The notes under the pieces: generated by a model
Told to the model about the DNA's origin: nothing
Databases searched by the model: none
Seen by the model: the letters and a program-made list of their open reading frames with translations, nothing else
In this document: positions 7,006 to 15,489 of the stretch, in pieces
Numbering within the stretch: position 1 is the stretch's first letter
Layout of the letters: each line of letters begins with the position of its first letter
Translations under genes and position numbers: made by a program
Source: Thermoanaerobaculia bacterium
GTDB lineage: Bacteria > Acidobacteriota > Thermoanaerobaculia > Multivoradales > JAHEKO01
DNA length: 41,014 bases
Direction: 5' to 3'
NCBI GenBank assembly: GCA_945787635.1
Contig: CALZIK010000073.1
Location: 1 to 41,014, forward strand

Positions 7006-9801
7006 TCAGGGTCTGGCCAGGATCCGCGAATCGAGGGGGTCGAGCTTGGGGCGCGCTTCGAAACGGCAACTGCCGCCGAGCGTGGACTTGAGGCCGTTGC
7101 AACGGCTCTGGAGGTTCTTCGGTTTTGGCTTCGCGCCACCCTCGGCCCAGATCGCGAGCGCCCGCCAGGCCGCCAACTCCTCGGCCTCCTCGAACCCGCA
7201 GTGCGAGGCGGTCGATTCCTGGACGATTCCGAGCGTCAAGTTCTCAGCCGGCGCGAGCGCGCTGTACTCGGTTTGGTTCTCGACGTAGTAGACCGGATCC
7301 AAGGTGGTGTGGAGCGAGATGACCCGGGTCTCTCCGACTTCACCGGTGAGCTGCTGGAAGCGTTCGAGCTTTGCGCGGGCTCCGGGGTCGGGCGAGGCGC
7401 GCTGAATAGTGGTATTCAGCACCGGCGTCCCGTAGTCGACGCCGACGTTGCCTACCGGGAGAAGCCCTTTGAGCTTCTTTCTGTCGCGTACCAGGTCGGC
7501 GAGGTCGAAGGTCGCGTGGCGCATGGCCTCCTGGAGGCCCTCGTTGGTAATGCCGGCCAACTCGACCAGCTGGCGCAACCGCTGTTTCTGTTCGACCGTC
7601 CTGTCGGGGCGGCGTTCGTCCACGCCGGTGCAGATGTTGACCGCCGCCGCGATGTCGGCCTCGGTGAGATCGGTCGGCCCGGGAAGTCCTTTCGGGCCGC
7701 CGGGAATCACGGCCCTCGGCGCCTCGGAGCAGAGCGCGTCGTAGGCGAGCCGCAGGTCGAGGGTGCCTTCCCAGTTGGGCGCGCCGGCCAGGGGCCCGCA
7801 CATCGCCAGAGCTCCGACCAGGTTGCCCAGGTCGGCGGTCTCGACGGCCGCGAGCGCGACCAAAGCGCCGGTGGACTCGCCCGCAATGTACACGTTGGCG
7901 GGTTCGCCAAACCGGGCGGCGAATGTCGAATAGACCTTCTCGAGATCGCGCTTCGACTTGAAGAGCGGCCAGCCGGTCACGCTGTAGCTGGTCGTGGCCA
8001 GCGCGTAGCCTTGGTCGAACTGCCGCTGGGCGAGCCGGCCGAAGTTCTCGACCTCCTTGATGCCGAAGGGATTCGAACGGTGGCTCCAGACGACGAGGTC
8101 GCCGTTCCATTCGCGCGGCGTGGCAAGCAGAAACGACGATCCGCCCGCGGCGCGACCCTCGACGCAGTCGCAGTCGGCGATCTGGAACGACACCGGTTGA
8201 CTCCAAGGGCTCTGGCCGAGTGGGTTCAAGCCGCGCACCCTCCAGGTGTAGAAACCCGGCCCCAGAGTGGAGGAAGTGAAGCGGCAGACGCCATCGGAGC
8301 AGGCATCCGCTGCGGACACGATCGTCGAGACGCCAAGGGCGTCTTCGATCTCGAAGTCGAAAGCGGCGATGACCGGCTCCCACTTGAAAGTAGGAGTCGG
8401 GTCGAAGATCCTCTCGCCTCCAGGAGATGCGGCCAGTGGCGCGGTGGCCGGTGGGCCGTCGATCACCTCGAACGCGGTCGGTTCGGTGAAGGTGCCGCCA
8501 CAGATGTTCTCCGCCCGAACGCGCCAGGTGTAGTCGCCGGTGGGAAGGGGCTGCGCGGTGACGTAGACGCAGCGTTTTCCGCTGCACTCGTTCTCACCGG
8601 TCACGACTTCGTCCAGAATGACGCCATCGCGAGTCGAAGCGATCTCGATCCTGTAGCCGTCCGTGTTGGAGACCGGCTTCCACTCCAGCTCGGCCAGCAG
8701 GCCGCCGTTGATGAAGAACTGACCCGTCGGGCCGAACGTCTTGGCGACTTTCTTGGGCGCCGATGGAACGGTGGAGAAGGACTCGGAGCGAGTCCACGGT
8801 CCGTAACCGCTCGTGTTCCGGGTTTGGACGCGGACCGAGTACTCCCCCTTGGAAAGGCCGCCGGGGAGAATCAGAGTACAGTCCGAGCCGGTGCAGACGT
8901 CGGCTTCCTGCCTCCAGTCGTCGAAGGTGGTTCCTCCGGGTCCCTCCAGCTGAACTCGGAACCAATTGCCGCAACTCGTGCCGGCCACCGACTCCTTGAT
9001 CCATCGAATCTCGGTGTCCTTGGCGCAGGCCTGCTCGAGCGGCGCGACGATCTCGGCGGCTCCGGGCAGGCCGGGGCTGCCGAGGACGCTGTAGAACTCG
9101 TCCGTCAGGATGCTGTAGCCGGAGGCGTTCGGGTGTCCGACGCCGTCGGCGCCACCTTTCCAGTAGTTCCTGTTGAAGCAGCCGATCTGTCCCGATCCCG
9201 CGGGGCAGAGTCTTGACCAAGCATCGACGAAGCAGCGCCGACTCGCATTCGCCTGGCTGGCGATCGCGTTGCGCAGCGAGCGGGCGGCGCCGTTCAGCCC
9301 ACCGAGATTGGGCTTCGAGACCGAGGGGTTGAACCAGATGATCGACGCCTGAGCGGTTCCGACATTTCGGGCCTTCGCCCTGGCGGCCATCTGGGAAAGA
9401 TTGAACTGTGCGGTCTGCACCGAGATGCCCGTGTTGAGATCGTTGGTGCCCTCCATCAGGAGGACGAGGTCCCACGGCCGCTCGGAGAGCACCTGGTTCA
9501 AGCGAGTGAGTCCGGCGATAGTGGTCTCGCTCGGCCGCCCTCGATTGGCGAAGCGACAGGTCGAGGGGTCGCAGTCGTAGTACGCGGACCTCCCCAGGCG
9601 GCCGATGTAGCCGCAGGTGTCCGGGTTGCCGGCATTACAGGTGGAGCCACCCCCGACGTCGAACGTCACGGCGTGAGTGACGCTGTCACCGAATCCGACG
9701 ACCTCGAAGACCGCAGCCGCGGAGGGCGCGTTGCCGCCGGCAAGCCAGGCCACGAGGGCCATCGCCGAAGTTGCCAGGGAAAACGCCGGTTGCCGCCTCA
9801 T
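7006..9801 (-). CDS. Secreted double hydrolase: SGNH/GDSL domain plus alpha/beta-hydrolase domain
   Basis: 931-residue exported protein with two hydrolase folds. Residues 1-30 are a signal peptide. An SGNH/GDSL-type domain spans about 33-245: GFGDS with Ser40, block III GTND at 118-121, and a DGVGH block with Asp219 and His223 (one residue longer than the usual DxxH). Residues about 245-535 hold three fibronectin-III-like repeats, each with a WxxV/WRVR core and paired cysteines. An alpha/beta-hydrolase domain follows at about 540-931, with GESTG nucleophile Ser643, likely acid Asp835 and His867 in SHCGF. Substrates are unknown; ester-bearing polysaccharide or lipid is plausible. Its ATG overlaps the stop of the upstream gene by 4 bases (ATGA), so translation is coupled. 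The pairing of two esterase folds is unusual. Confidence 0.88.
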   Translation of the reverse strand: MRRQPAFSLATSAMALVAWLAGGNAPSAAAVFEVVGFGDSVTHAVTFDVGGGSTCNAGNPDTCGYIGRLGRSAYYDCDPSTCRFANRGRPSETTIAGLTRLNQVLSERPWDLVLLMEGTNDLNTGISVQTAQFNLSQMAARAKARNVGTAQASIIWFNPSVSKPNLGGLNGAARSLRNAIASQANASRRCFVDAWSRLCPAGSGQIGCFNRNYWKGGADGVGHPNASGYSILTDEFYSVLGSPGLPGAAEIVAPLEQACAKDTEIRWIKESVAGTSCGNWFRVQLEGPGGTTFDDWRQEADVCTGSDCTLILPGGLSKGEYSVRVQTRNTSGYGPWTRSESFSTVPSAPKKVAKTFGPTGQFFINGGLLAELEWKPVSNTDGYRIEIASTRDGVILDEVVTGENECSGKRCVYVTAQPLPTGDYTWRVRAENICGGTFTEPTAFEVIDGPPATAPLAASPGGERIFDPTPTFKWEPVIAAFDFEIEDALGVSTIVSAADACSDGVCRFTSSTLGPGFYTWRVRGLNPLGQSPWSQPVSFQIADCDCVEGRAAGGSSFLLATPREWNGDLVVWSHRSNPFGIKEVENFGRLAQRQFDQGYALATTSYSVTGWPLFKSKRDLEKVYSTFAARFGEPANVYIAGESTGALVALAAVETADLGNLVGALAMCGPLAGAPNWEGTLDLRLAYDALCSEAPRAVIPGGPKGLPGPTDLTEADIAAAVNICTGVDERRPDRTVEQKQRLRQLVELAGITNEGLQEAMRHATFDLADLVRDRKKLKGLLPVGNVGVDYGTPVLNTTIQRASPDPGARAKLERFQQLTGEVGETRVISLHTTLDPVYYVENQTEYSALAPAENLTLGIVQESTASHCGFEEAEELAAWRALAIWAEGGAKPKPKNLQSRCNGLKSTLGGSCRFEARPKLDPLDSRILARP

Positions 9802-10841
9802 CGTCGCGGGCGCTCCGCTCGCCAGGGCCAGGAGAGACCAGGAGCTCCGTTTTCGTGGAGCGAGACCAGCGGTCGCTCGGCGTGGGGCGGTGCCTCGGTG
9901 TCCCAGAGAGTCACGCCATCGCGTTCGAGCTCGACCAGATTCCAGCCGTCGGGAGCGACACTCCGGAAGGTGAGAAAGCTTCGACCTTCCAGCTGTTCTA
10001 GCCCGGCCCGATCCGCGCCGCGAGCGTTCAGCATCTCACCGAGGTCCCAGCCGCTGCCGTTCCAGCGCGCGGTCTGGATCCGGTAGTCGGAGCCGTCGAA
10101 GGTGCTCCAGGCCGCCTGCGCGAGCTCTCCCTGGGAAGCGACCGTGGGGAGGACGTCCGGTACGCCGTTGTTGGCATGCAGCCGTCGCGCTCGGGACCAG
10201 GCTCCGTCCCGCCGCACGCTCCAGAAGATCTCGTCGTCTTCCCCGTCGAAGCCGGCCCAGACGACGAGCCAGCTGCCGTCCGCGAGAACGGTTGAGGAAA
10301 GTGCGAGCTGAGCGCGTCCGGTGGGCGCCGAGATGATCTCCGTGTCCTCCCAGGAACTGCCGTTCCAGGCCGCTGCGCGGATCGAGAAGTCGTTTTGTCC
10401 GCTGCCCTCGAGCCAGGCCGCTCCTTCCAGGCGATCACCAAGAGCGAGCAGCGTCGGCCCGGTTCGCAGAGGACCCCTCAGCGATGCCGGCCTCGGTAGC
10501 TCGGTGGTCGATCCGGCACGGTGGTGAAGGAAGAAAAGGTCGCCCGAGCCCTGGTCGTCGCCGGTGATGATCACGCCCCCTTCGGCCGCGACCGCGGTGC
10601 GAGCCACGAGATCGGGACTCAGGCGGACCCGTTCCGGGGCCTCCCGGCCTCGCCAGATTCGCGCCGAGTCGGCGTCCACCTCGAGCGCGACCTCGGCCCC
10701 GATCGGACCGGAGGCAAGCGCGAAGAAGCCCATCGACAGCATCCCGACGAGCTTGGCGACGCCGGTACAGGCGACTCGGTCGCGCCGATCGAGTGGCCTA
10801 CACGGATTCGGCAGCCGCCAGCTGTCGGTACTTGAGGTCAT
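9798..10841 (-). CDS. Exported beta-propeller-like protein of unknown function
   Basis: 347-residue product. Residues about 25-50 form a hydrophobic signal-like segment ending near GPIGAE; the ATG at 10841 gives a long n-region, so a later start (for example the Met near residue 34) is possible. The rest contains repeated blades of the type xAxWNGSxW, followed by acidic turns, at about residues 135-150, 200-215 and 260-275. This suggests a propeller resembling sialidase/BNR or exo-alpha-type folds, but no catalytic motif is visible. It heads the unit with the double hydrolase and the dynamin, and a promoter-like sequence lies 48-76 bases upstream. Function unknown; binding of extracellular material is possible. 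Confidence 0.75.
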   Translation of the reverse strand: MTSSTDSWRLPNPCRPLDRRDRVACTGVAKLVGMLSMGFFALASGPIGAEVALEVDADSARIWRGREAPERVRLSPDLVARTAVAAEGGVIITGDDQGSGDLFFLHHRAGSTTELPRPASLRGPLRTGPTLLALGDRLEGAAWLEGSGQNDFSIRAAAWNGSSWEDTEIISAPTGRAQLALSSTVLADGSWLVVWAGFDGEDDEIFWSVRRDGAWSRARRLHANNGVPDVLPTVASQGELAQAAWSTFDGSDYRIQTARWNGSGWDLGEMLNARGADRAGLEQLEGRSFLTFRSVAPDGWNLVELERDGVTLWDTEAPPHAERPLVSLHENGAPGLSWPWRAERPRR

Positions 10842-10888
10842 GGTGAAAGGGGGCGCGACGGCTCGAGGTGAGATGAGCCCGCGTCGAA

Positions 10889-10917
10889 AACCTAGCGCCC
10901 GGAGGAGTTTAGGTCAA
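10889..10917 (-). promoter_or_regulatory. Candidate sigma-70-type promoter for the 10841-5241 unit
   Basis: On the minus strand TTGACC (10917-10912) and TAGGTT (10894-10889) are separated by exactly 17 bases, placing transcription start near 10882, about 40 bases before the ATG at 10841. The -35 match is good and the -10 moderate. It sits in the short gap after proC. Confidence 0.45.
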
Positions 10918-10923
10918 GTCCCC

Positions 10924-10937
10924 CAGCAAGCTCCTAG
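10924..10937. repeat. Short match to the MITE-like element end
   Basis: CAGCAAGCTCCTAG is identical to the outer 14 bases of the element at 38217-38410. Its CTAG gives the proC stop codon. At 14 bases it could be a much decayed end or a chance match. Confidence 0.45.
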
Positions 10938-11743
10938 AGCTCGCTGGCTCGGTGGGCGGCCTTGACCACCGCCTTGATCAAGGTAACGCGCAGACCGCCC
11001 TCCTCGAGCTCGAGCAGGCCGTCGATGGTGCAGCCGGCGGGGGTCGTGACCTCGTCCTTGAGCAGCGCCGGATGGCTGCCGCTCTCGAGCACCATGCCAG
11101 CGGCGCCGAGAGTCGTTTGAGCCGCAAGCAGGGTGGCGACATCCCGGGGCAGACCGACCTTGACACCGGCCTCGGCTAAGGATTCCAGGACCACGTAAAT
11201 GAACGCCGGACCGCTCGCCGAGAGGCCGGTCACCGCGTCCATGTGCTTCTCGTCCAAAACCACGGTGCGGCCCACGGCGTCGAACAACGATCGGGCGAGT
11301 GCGAGGTGCCGGTCGGTCGCGAAGCGCCCCGAGGAAAGCGCGGTCATGCCCGAGCCGATGACCGAAGGGGTATTGGGCATGGCGCGCACGACCGGTACGT
11401 CCCCCAGGTGCTCCTCGATGTCGGCGGTGGTGACCGATGCGGCCACCGAGATCAGCAGCTTGTCCGCCATGACCGGTGCGAGCTCCTCGCAGACGGCTCG
11501 CACGCCCGCCGGCTTGACGCACAGCAGGACGATGTCGGCGTTTTGAACAGCGTCGACGTTGTCGGTGGACACGGGCAGGCCGTAGGTTCCGGTTCGCGCT
11601 TCGGCGTTGCTCTCATGGTGCACCGTGGCGGTTACCCGATCGGGCGTGACCAGTCTCTGATCCAGAAACGCGCGCAACAGGATCCCGCCGAGCTTTCCCA
11701 GCCCTACGATCGCGATTCGTTGGTCCTTGTCCACTTCATTCAT
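10934..11743 (-). CDS. proC: Pyrroline-5-carboxylate reductase
   Basis: 269-residue ProC, the last step of proline synthesis: NAD(P)H-dependent reduction of pyrroline-5-carboxylate to proline in the cytosol. Seen: an N-terminal Rossmann GLGKLGG dinucleotide loop at about 15-21, a second-domain NTPSVIGSGMTAL region, and the C-terminal ProC signature (GLSASGPAF and then TTPAGCTIDGLLELE). Length matches the family (about 265-280). GGAG lies 7 bases before the ATG. The start overlaps the upstream exported-protein gene by 8 bases, suggesting co-transcription. The TAG stop lies within a short sequence, CAGCAAGCTCCTAG, matching the end of the mobile-like element at 38217-38410. An ornithine aminotransferase that can supply the substrate is encoded at 24234-25451. 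Confidence 0.95.
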   Translation of the reverse strand: MNEVDKDQRIAIVGLGKLGGILLRAFLDQRLVTPDRVTATVHHESNAEARTGTYGLPVSTDNVDAVQNADIVLLCVKPAGVRAVCEELAPVMADKLLISVAASVTTADIEEHLGDVPVVRAMPNTPSVIGSGMTALSSGRFATDRHLALARSLFDAVGRTVVLDEKHMDAVTGLSASGPAFIYVVLESLAEAGVKVGLPRDVATLLAAQTTLGAAGMVLESGSHPALLKDEVTTPAGCTIDGLLELEEGGLRVTLIKAVVKAAHRASEL

Positions 11744-12773
11744 CTCGATTCTCCACGTGGTCTCCGACTCGGTAGCCGGCAGCGATCTCCAGACTTCCGC
11801 CTCGTGGCGCGTTGAGACGAACCCGAATGCGATCGCTCACCGGCTCGCCATCCGATGAGAACACAGTTTCTCGTTCGGCGTGCGCTTCCGCGGGTGTTCC
11901 GGACGACGCCATCTCGAGTCGAGCGGCGCCGTCGGGTCCGGTCGATCGAGAGACAACCAGCTCGGTGGCCGGGGCGAAGCCGTCGGAGAGTCGAGAGGTC
12001 GGCGTGCGGGGCGCAAGGGTTTCGAGCACTCGCAGCGCCCGGGGGGCGAGGTCGGTCCACACCGCGTTCTCGGCGCCTGCGCCGGGCAACGGCAGCGCGA
12101 GCAGCTCCAAGGCCGCTGCGAAGGCGTGGTAGGTGTGTGGCTCGTATTCGAAGGGCTCCGTCTCGCCCAGGTTCCAGAACCAGTATCCCGATGGGTGAGG
12201 AGTCTCCAGGAACTGGTCGAACGGGCCGGGCAGCCACCGGTCGGTCATGCGGTTGACGACCTCGACGAGCCTGCCGTCGCCGGCGATCTCCAGACGGAAT
12301 CGGTCGCGCTCGGGGCCGATGACCACGAAGGCGAAAGTGCCGTCGAGCCCCCGGGGCCGCTCGGCGCGATCGAGCCAGCGTCGATGGCGGACAGCGCCTT
12401 CGGCCTCGGCTTCGAGCCGTGCGGCCTCTAGAGCCTCCCAGCCGGCCTCCGGCAGCGTCACAACCGAGCTCATCTTGACCTCTTCTCCGAGAGGACCGAT
12501 CGGATCCAACCAGTAGAGCTTCCATGGATGTATCCGGACTTCACCAAGGCTCAGACTGAGCGCGCCGGAAGGCAGGCGGCGTCCGTTCATCGAGAGGCTG
12601 CCGCCGCCCTCGAGATCGGCGTCCGCCCGGGCGCTGCGGACCCGCGCCTCGATCGAGTACCAGACCTCCCAGATCGTCCCGGGCTCTTCGGCGGCGCCGG
12701 TCGGCCGGCAGGGCGCCAGACAGGCCAAGAGCGCCGCCAGAAGAGCCGGGGCGAGGGGCGCTCCGATCCTCAT
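11736..12773 (-). CDS. Exported protein of unknown function, possible lipoprotein
   Basis: 345-residue product when started at the ATG at 12773. The upstream extension to 12875 would run into the ribosome binding site of the divergent gene and lacks signal character. The N-terminus has a hydrophobic core (APALLAALLAC) with a lipobox-like LLAC, so it may be lipid-anchored; a type I site near residue 27 is the alternative. The mature part starts with WEVWYSIEARVRS-type beta segments and has no motif I recognise. It overlaps proC by 8 bases. No link to proline metabolism is evident, so the overlap may only reflect compact packing. Confidence 0.75.
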   Translation of the reverse strand: MRIGAPLAPALLAALLACLAPCRPTGAAEEPGTIWEVWYSIEARVRSARADADLEGGGSLSMNGRRLPSGALSLSLGEVRIHPWKLYWLDPIGPLGEEVKMSSVVTLPEAGWEALEAARLEAEAEGAVRHRRWLDRAERPRGLDGTFAFVVIGPERDRFRLEIAGDGRLVEVVNRMTDRWLPGPFDQFLETPHPSGYWFWNLGETEPFEYEPHTYHAFAAALELLALPLPGAGAENAVWTDLAPRALRVLETLAPRTPTSRLSDGFAPATELVVSRSTGPDGAARLEMASSGTPAEAHAERETVFSSDGEPVSDRIRVRLNAPRGGSLEIAAGYRVGDHVENRDE

Positions 12774-12843
12774 GACCGGGTCACCATAACCCGAAGACGC
12801 CCGCCGTTCACACTGGTAGAGTCTTCTCTCATTTAGGAGGAGA

Positions 12844-13734
12844 ATGCAGATGCGAAAGATCACCATGGTAACCATTCTGGGCTGGCTCCTGATCTCAGGC
12901 GCGGCCTGGGCAGCGAAGGGCTTCCACTACGTCGCCAAGACCGAGACCACCGGAACCCAGATGAAGCAGCCCGACACGATGATCGTCGAAGGTTGGGTCG
13001 AAGGAGCGAACGCCAAGATCGCCTTCACGGAAGTGGGCGCGGCGAATCCGTTCCTTGGGGAAGGTAAATACCTTCTGACCAACGACGGTGGGGAGACGAT
13101 GTACCTCGTCGATCCCGAAGAGAACACTCACGCCAAATTCGACCTGAGCCAGCTTCTGGGCGTCGCCGGAGCGGTCATGGATTCCGGCATGTTCAACATG
13201 GACGTGACCAATCATGTCGCCGAGGAGCTCGATAGCAGCGCCGGTCCCAAGATGCTCGGCTACGACACGCGCTATCGGAAGTACCGCACCGCATACGATC
13301 TCGAGGTGAAGATCATGGGAATGAAACGTGCCGACCACTTCGTGCTGGATCACGAGATCTGGAGCGTGGATTCCCTGCAGGCGGCCGGCTTCCAGGCCTG
13401 GATGCGTCCTCGAAAGACCGGCTTCGACGCCGTGGACAAGCTCATCGAAGGCGAGATCGGCAAGGTCAAGGGATTCCCCTTCAAGACCGTGACCGTGACC
13501 ACTACCGAAGGCAAGAAGAAAGATCGGACTACGACTACGACCTCGACCACCGAGGTCAGCGAGTTTGAGGAGTCCAACATCGACGATGCGATCTTCCGTC
13601 TGAATCCGGATTCCCGCGAGATTCAGCTCTTCGATCTCGAGGGCATGGAAGCGGCGGAGAATCCCGAAGAGCCGGAGGAGGAGAAAGGTGGCTTTCTGAA
13701 GCGGCTGAAGAAGGTAGGCAAGGGCGACGGCTAG
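12844..13734 (+). CDS. Exported DUF4412-like protein
   Basis: 296-residue protein with a signal peptide (MRKITMVTILGW to GAAWA, cleavage near residue 23). The body follows the pattern of DUF4412-type periplasmic proteins: a YHYVAKTET-like opening strand, an MIVEGWVEG strand, and a YLVDPEENTHAKFD segment. The C-terminal tail is strongly charged (Glu-rich, then Lys-rich, with GGFLKRLKK), which could contact membrane or partner protein. AGGAGG ends 3 bases before the ATG at 12844; a second in-frame ATG at 12850 fits the spacing better. A terminator follows at 13761. It is divergent from the exported protein at 12773, leaving 70 bases for both promoters. Function unknown. Confidence 0.85.
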   Translation: MQMRKITMVTILGWLLISGAAWAAKGFHYVAKTETTGTQMKQPDTMIVEGWVEGANAKIAFTEVGAANPFLGEGKYLLTNDGGETMYLVDPEENTHAKFDLSQLLGVAGAVMDSGMFNMDVTNHVAEELDSSAGPKMLGYDTRYRKYRTAYDLEVKIMGMKRADHFVLDHEIWSVDSLQAAGFQAWMRPRKTGFDAVDKLIEGEIGKVKGFPFKTVTVTTTEGKKKDRTTTTTSTTEVSEFEESNIDDAIFRLNPDSREIQLFDLEGMEAAENPEEPEEEKGGFLKRLKKVGKGDG

Positions 13735-13760
13735 GCAGCACCGACTGGATGAGTTTCGAA

Positions 13761-13792
13761 GAGGGGCGGCCCAGCCGCCCCTCTTGTTTCTT
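13761..13792 (+). terminator. Rho-independent terminator
   Basis: A perfect 10-bp stem (GAGGGGCGGC and GCCGCCCCTC) with a 3-base loop is followed by TTGTTTCTT. It closes the DUF4412-like gene and shows that the Nudix gene should start at 13803, not at the ATG at 13749 that lies upstream of the hairpin. Confidence 0.85.
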
Positions 13793-13802
13793 GGAGAATG
13801 GA

Positions 13803-14330
13803 ATGCGAGACGTAGAAGTTCTCGAACGGCGCCAGATCTATCCCGGCCGGGTCGTTAATCTGAACGTCGAAAAGGTCGTTCTTCCCAACGGCCGCGTCGC
13901 CGAGGTCGAAATCGTCCGGCACTCCGGCGCGGTCGCGGTGGTGGCCGTGGACGAACGCGACGACCTGCTGTTAGTGCGCCAGTATCGACACTCGATCGGC
14001 GACTGGCTGCTCGAAATACCCGCGGGCAAGCTCGAACCGGGCGAAGATCCGCTCGCCTGTGCCGGCCGCGAGCTCGCGGAGGAGACCGGCTTTCGCCCTG
14101 GCAGGCTCGAGGCCCTCGGGCCGATCTGGCCCGCTCCAGGCTTCAGCGACGAGAAGATCTGGCTCTACCTGGCCACTGAGCTCGAAGTGGGAACCCAGGC
14201 GCTCGAGGCCGACGAAGTCCTCTCGGTGGTCCGGGTGCCCGTGCCCGAGGCGCTCGACGCGGCGCGCGACGGGCGGATCACCGACAGCAAGACCATCTGC
14301 GCGCTGATGCGAGCGGAGGGCCGGCTGTAG
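13803..14330 (+). CDS. Nudix hydrolase, ADP-ribose pyrophosphatase type
   Basis: 175-residue Nudix enzyme that probably cleaves ADP-ribose or a related nucleotide sugar to AMP and a sugar phosphate. The complete Nudix box runs from Gly75 to Gly96: GKLEPGE, seven residues, then RELAEETG, with metal-binding Glu90, Glu93 and Glu94. The flanks fit the ADP-ribose pyrophosphatase group: an N-terminal strand domain, RQYRHSIGDWLLEIPAG before the box, and a GFSDEKI loop after it that carries the catalytic-region glutamate. GGAG lies 6 bases before the ATG at 13803. It is followed by the hairpin repeats at 14339-14497. Substrate within the family is inferred. Confidence 0.92.
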   Translation: MRDVEVLERRQIYPGRVVNLNVEKVVLPNGRVAEVEIVRHSGAVAVVAVDERDDLLLVRQYRHSIGDWLLEIPAGKLEPGEDPLACAGRELAEETGFRPGRLEALGPIWPAPGFSDEKIWLYLATELEVGTQALEADEVLSVVRVPVPEALDAARDGRITDSKTICALMRAEGRL

Positions 14331-14338
14331 CGGCTATC

Positions 14339-14497
14339 GGGGACACCATTCCTTGGTGTCCACTCCCGAACACAAGACGGTCGACAGGGACGTCGACCGC
14401 TACAACCGCCTCGAACGACCCGAGCCAAGACGGTCGACAGGGACGTCGACCGCTACAACCTGAAGAAGACGGTCGATACGAAGGTCGACCGCTACAA
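14339..14497. repeat. Composite intergenic hairpin repeats (copy 1)
   Basis: Two kinds of palindrome lie together. First, GGACACC, 7 bases, GGTGTCC at 14341-14361. Then come three units with the pattern AAGACGGTCGAC, spacer, GTCGACCGCTACAA at 14374-14405, 14427-14458 and 14466-14497; the third has diverged. Each can form a hairpin of 7-8 bp with a 6-base loop. Unit starts are 53 and 39 bases apart, so the spacing is irregular. A second copy of both palindromes lies inverted at 24151-24228. Confidence 0.8.
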
Positions 14498-14513
14498 GCC
14501 AGATCGTTGGCGC

Positions 14514-14948
14514 CTAGGCCGCGCCGACGAGCTTCGCCGTCAGGCTGATCTCGACGCCGGCGAGCGCCTTCGATACGGGACAGTTCTCCTTGGCGCCCTT
14601 GGCGTGCTGTTGGAAGGTCGCTTCGTCGATCTCCGGTACGACCGCGTCGGTCGAGAGCTCGATCCTGGTGATCGAGAAGCCGGCCTCGCCCTTTTCGAGA
14701 TGGCATTTGGCCGAGGTCGAAACGCTCTGGGGGTTGAAACCTTCCTTCCCAAGGCCGGCGGTCAGAGCCATCGAAAAACAGCCGGCATGGGCCGCCGCGA
14801 TCAGCTCCTCGGGGTTGGTGCCCGGGTTCTCCTCGAAGCGCGACCCGAACGAGTACTTTCCCTCGTAAGCACCGCTTTGCATCTTCATGGTGCCGCTTCC
14901 GTCTTTGAGGCTTCCTTCCCAGCGGGCGCTGGCGCTACGTACTGGCAT
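14514..14948 (-). CDS. OsmC-family peroxiredoxin
   Basis: 144-residue OsmC/Ohr-superfamily protein, thiol-dependent reduction of organic or lipid hydroperoxides in the cytosol. Seen: peroxidatic Cys57 in AAHAGCFSMAL, resolving Cys123 in ENCPVSKAL, an N-terminal strand region with GSRFEENPGTNPEE (Arg37 and Glu48 as candidate active-site partners). Length and motif order match the OsmC rather than the Ohr branch. The ATG at 14948 has GGGAGA ending about 6 bases upstream. It stands alone, flanked by repeats on one side and a 177-base gap to a divergent gene on the other. That gap has an 8-bp inverted repeat (GACTGCGA and TCGCAGTC, 14999-15019), possibly an operator, unproven. Confidence 0.93.
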   Translation of the reverse strand: MPVRSASARWEGSLKDGSGTMKMQSGAYEGKYSFGSRFEENPGTNPEELIAAAHAGCFSMALTAGLGKEGFNPQSVSTSAKCHLEKGEAGFSITRIELSTDAVVPEIDEATFQQHAKGAKENCPVSKALAGVEISLTAKLVGAA

Positions 14949-15125
14949 GAGATCTCTCCCTTGAGTTGGTTGGTTATCGTGCGAGCCGCGCGAGGCGGGA
15001 CTGCGAGGATATCGCAGTCGGCGACGCCTTTCTCGAGGTATCCCTCGACTGACTGGTTCTGTTCGCGAGGTGGGCCGGCCGGCCGCTTGCGCCTCCGAGC
15101 TCGATCCGGCACACTCGTGCGTCCC

Positions 15126-15488
15126 ATGTCCACCTACACCTTGGAGGCTTTCTGGTCGTGGCTTCTGCGTCACCCGAACTGCATCCTGCGGGCGGGGACG
15201 GCCGAAGCGGTGCTCTACGACGACGACGACTTCCACTGGCATTTCGCTTCGGAGGCTTCGGTCGTCTATGTCCAGATCATTCGCGGCAAACGCCTGACCG
15301 CCGAGCTCGCGATCGACACGGACCGGATCTCCTACGTTCAGTACGTGGGAGAAGAGCCGGAGGGCGAGCACCTGTTCGAACTGGTGGTCGAAGTCGAGGA
15401 GCAGAACGCCGCGTCGCACTTCTTCGTTTTGAGCCATGCCTTCGAGCAGGACGACGAAGTGCCGGCACACGAGCGGGCCGTGCATTGA
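15126..15488 (+). CDS. Conserved-looking hypothetical protein, first of a pair
   Basis: 120-residue acidic, soluble-looking protein with no signal peptide or membrane segment. It opens with TLEAFWSWLLRHPNCILRAG, then an Asp run and beta segments, and ends in a charged helix. I do not recognise the family. Codon use resembles the neighbours, and the next gene starts 1 base after its stop, which supports it being real and translated with the DUF3052-like gene. The ribosome binding site is weak. Confidence 0.7.
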   Translation: MSTYTLEAFWSWLLRHPNCILRAGTAEAVLYDDDDFHWHFASEASVVYVQIIRGKRLTAELAIDTDRISYVQYVGEEPEGEHLFELVVEVEEQNAASHFFVLSHAFEQDDEVPAHERAVH

Positions 15489-15489
15489 C

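Noticed and set aside
5673-7091. Long plus-strand open frame opposite the dynamin gene
   Set aside because: The minus strand encodes all GTPase motifs in order; the plus frame shows no motif.
12774-12843. TTCACA as a -35 box for the DUF4412-like gene
   Set aside because: A -10 at the right distance would fall on CATTTA, next to the ribosome binding site, leaving almost no leader.
14374-14497. Three similar 32-bp units that could suggest a CRISPR array
   Set aside because: Spacers are 21 and 7 bases, the third unit has diverged, and no cas gene is near. The units are palindromic and recur elsewhere with another hairpin, which fits a REP-like family.
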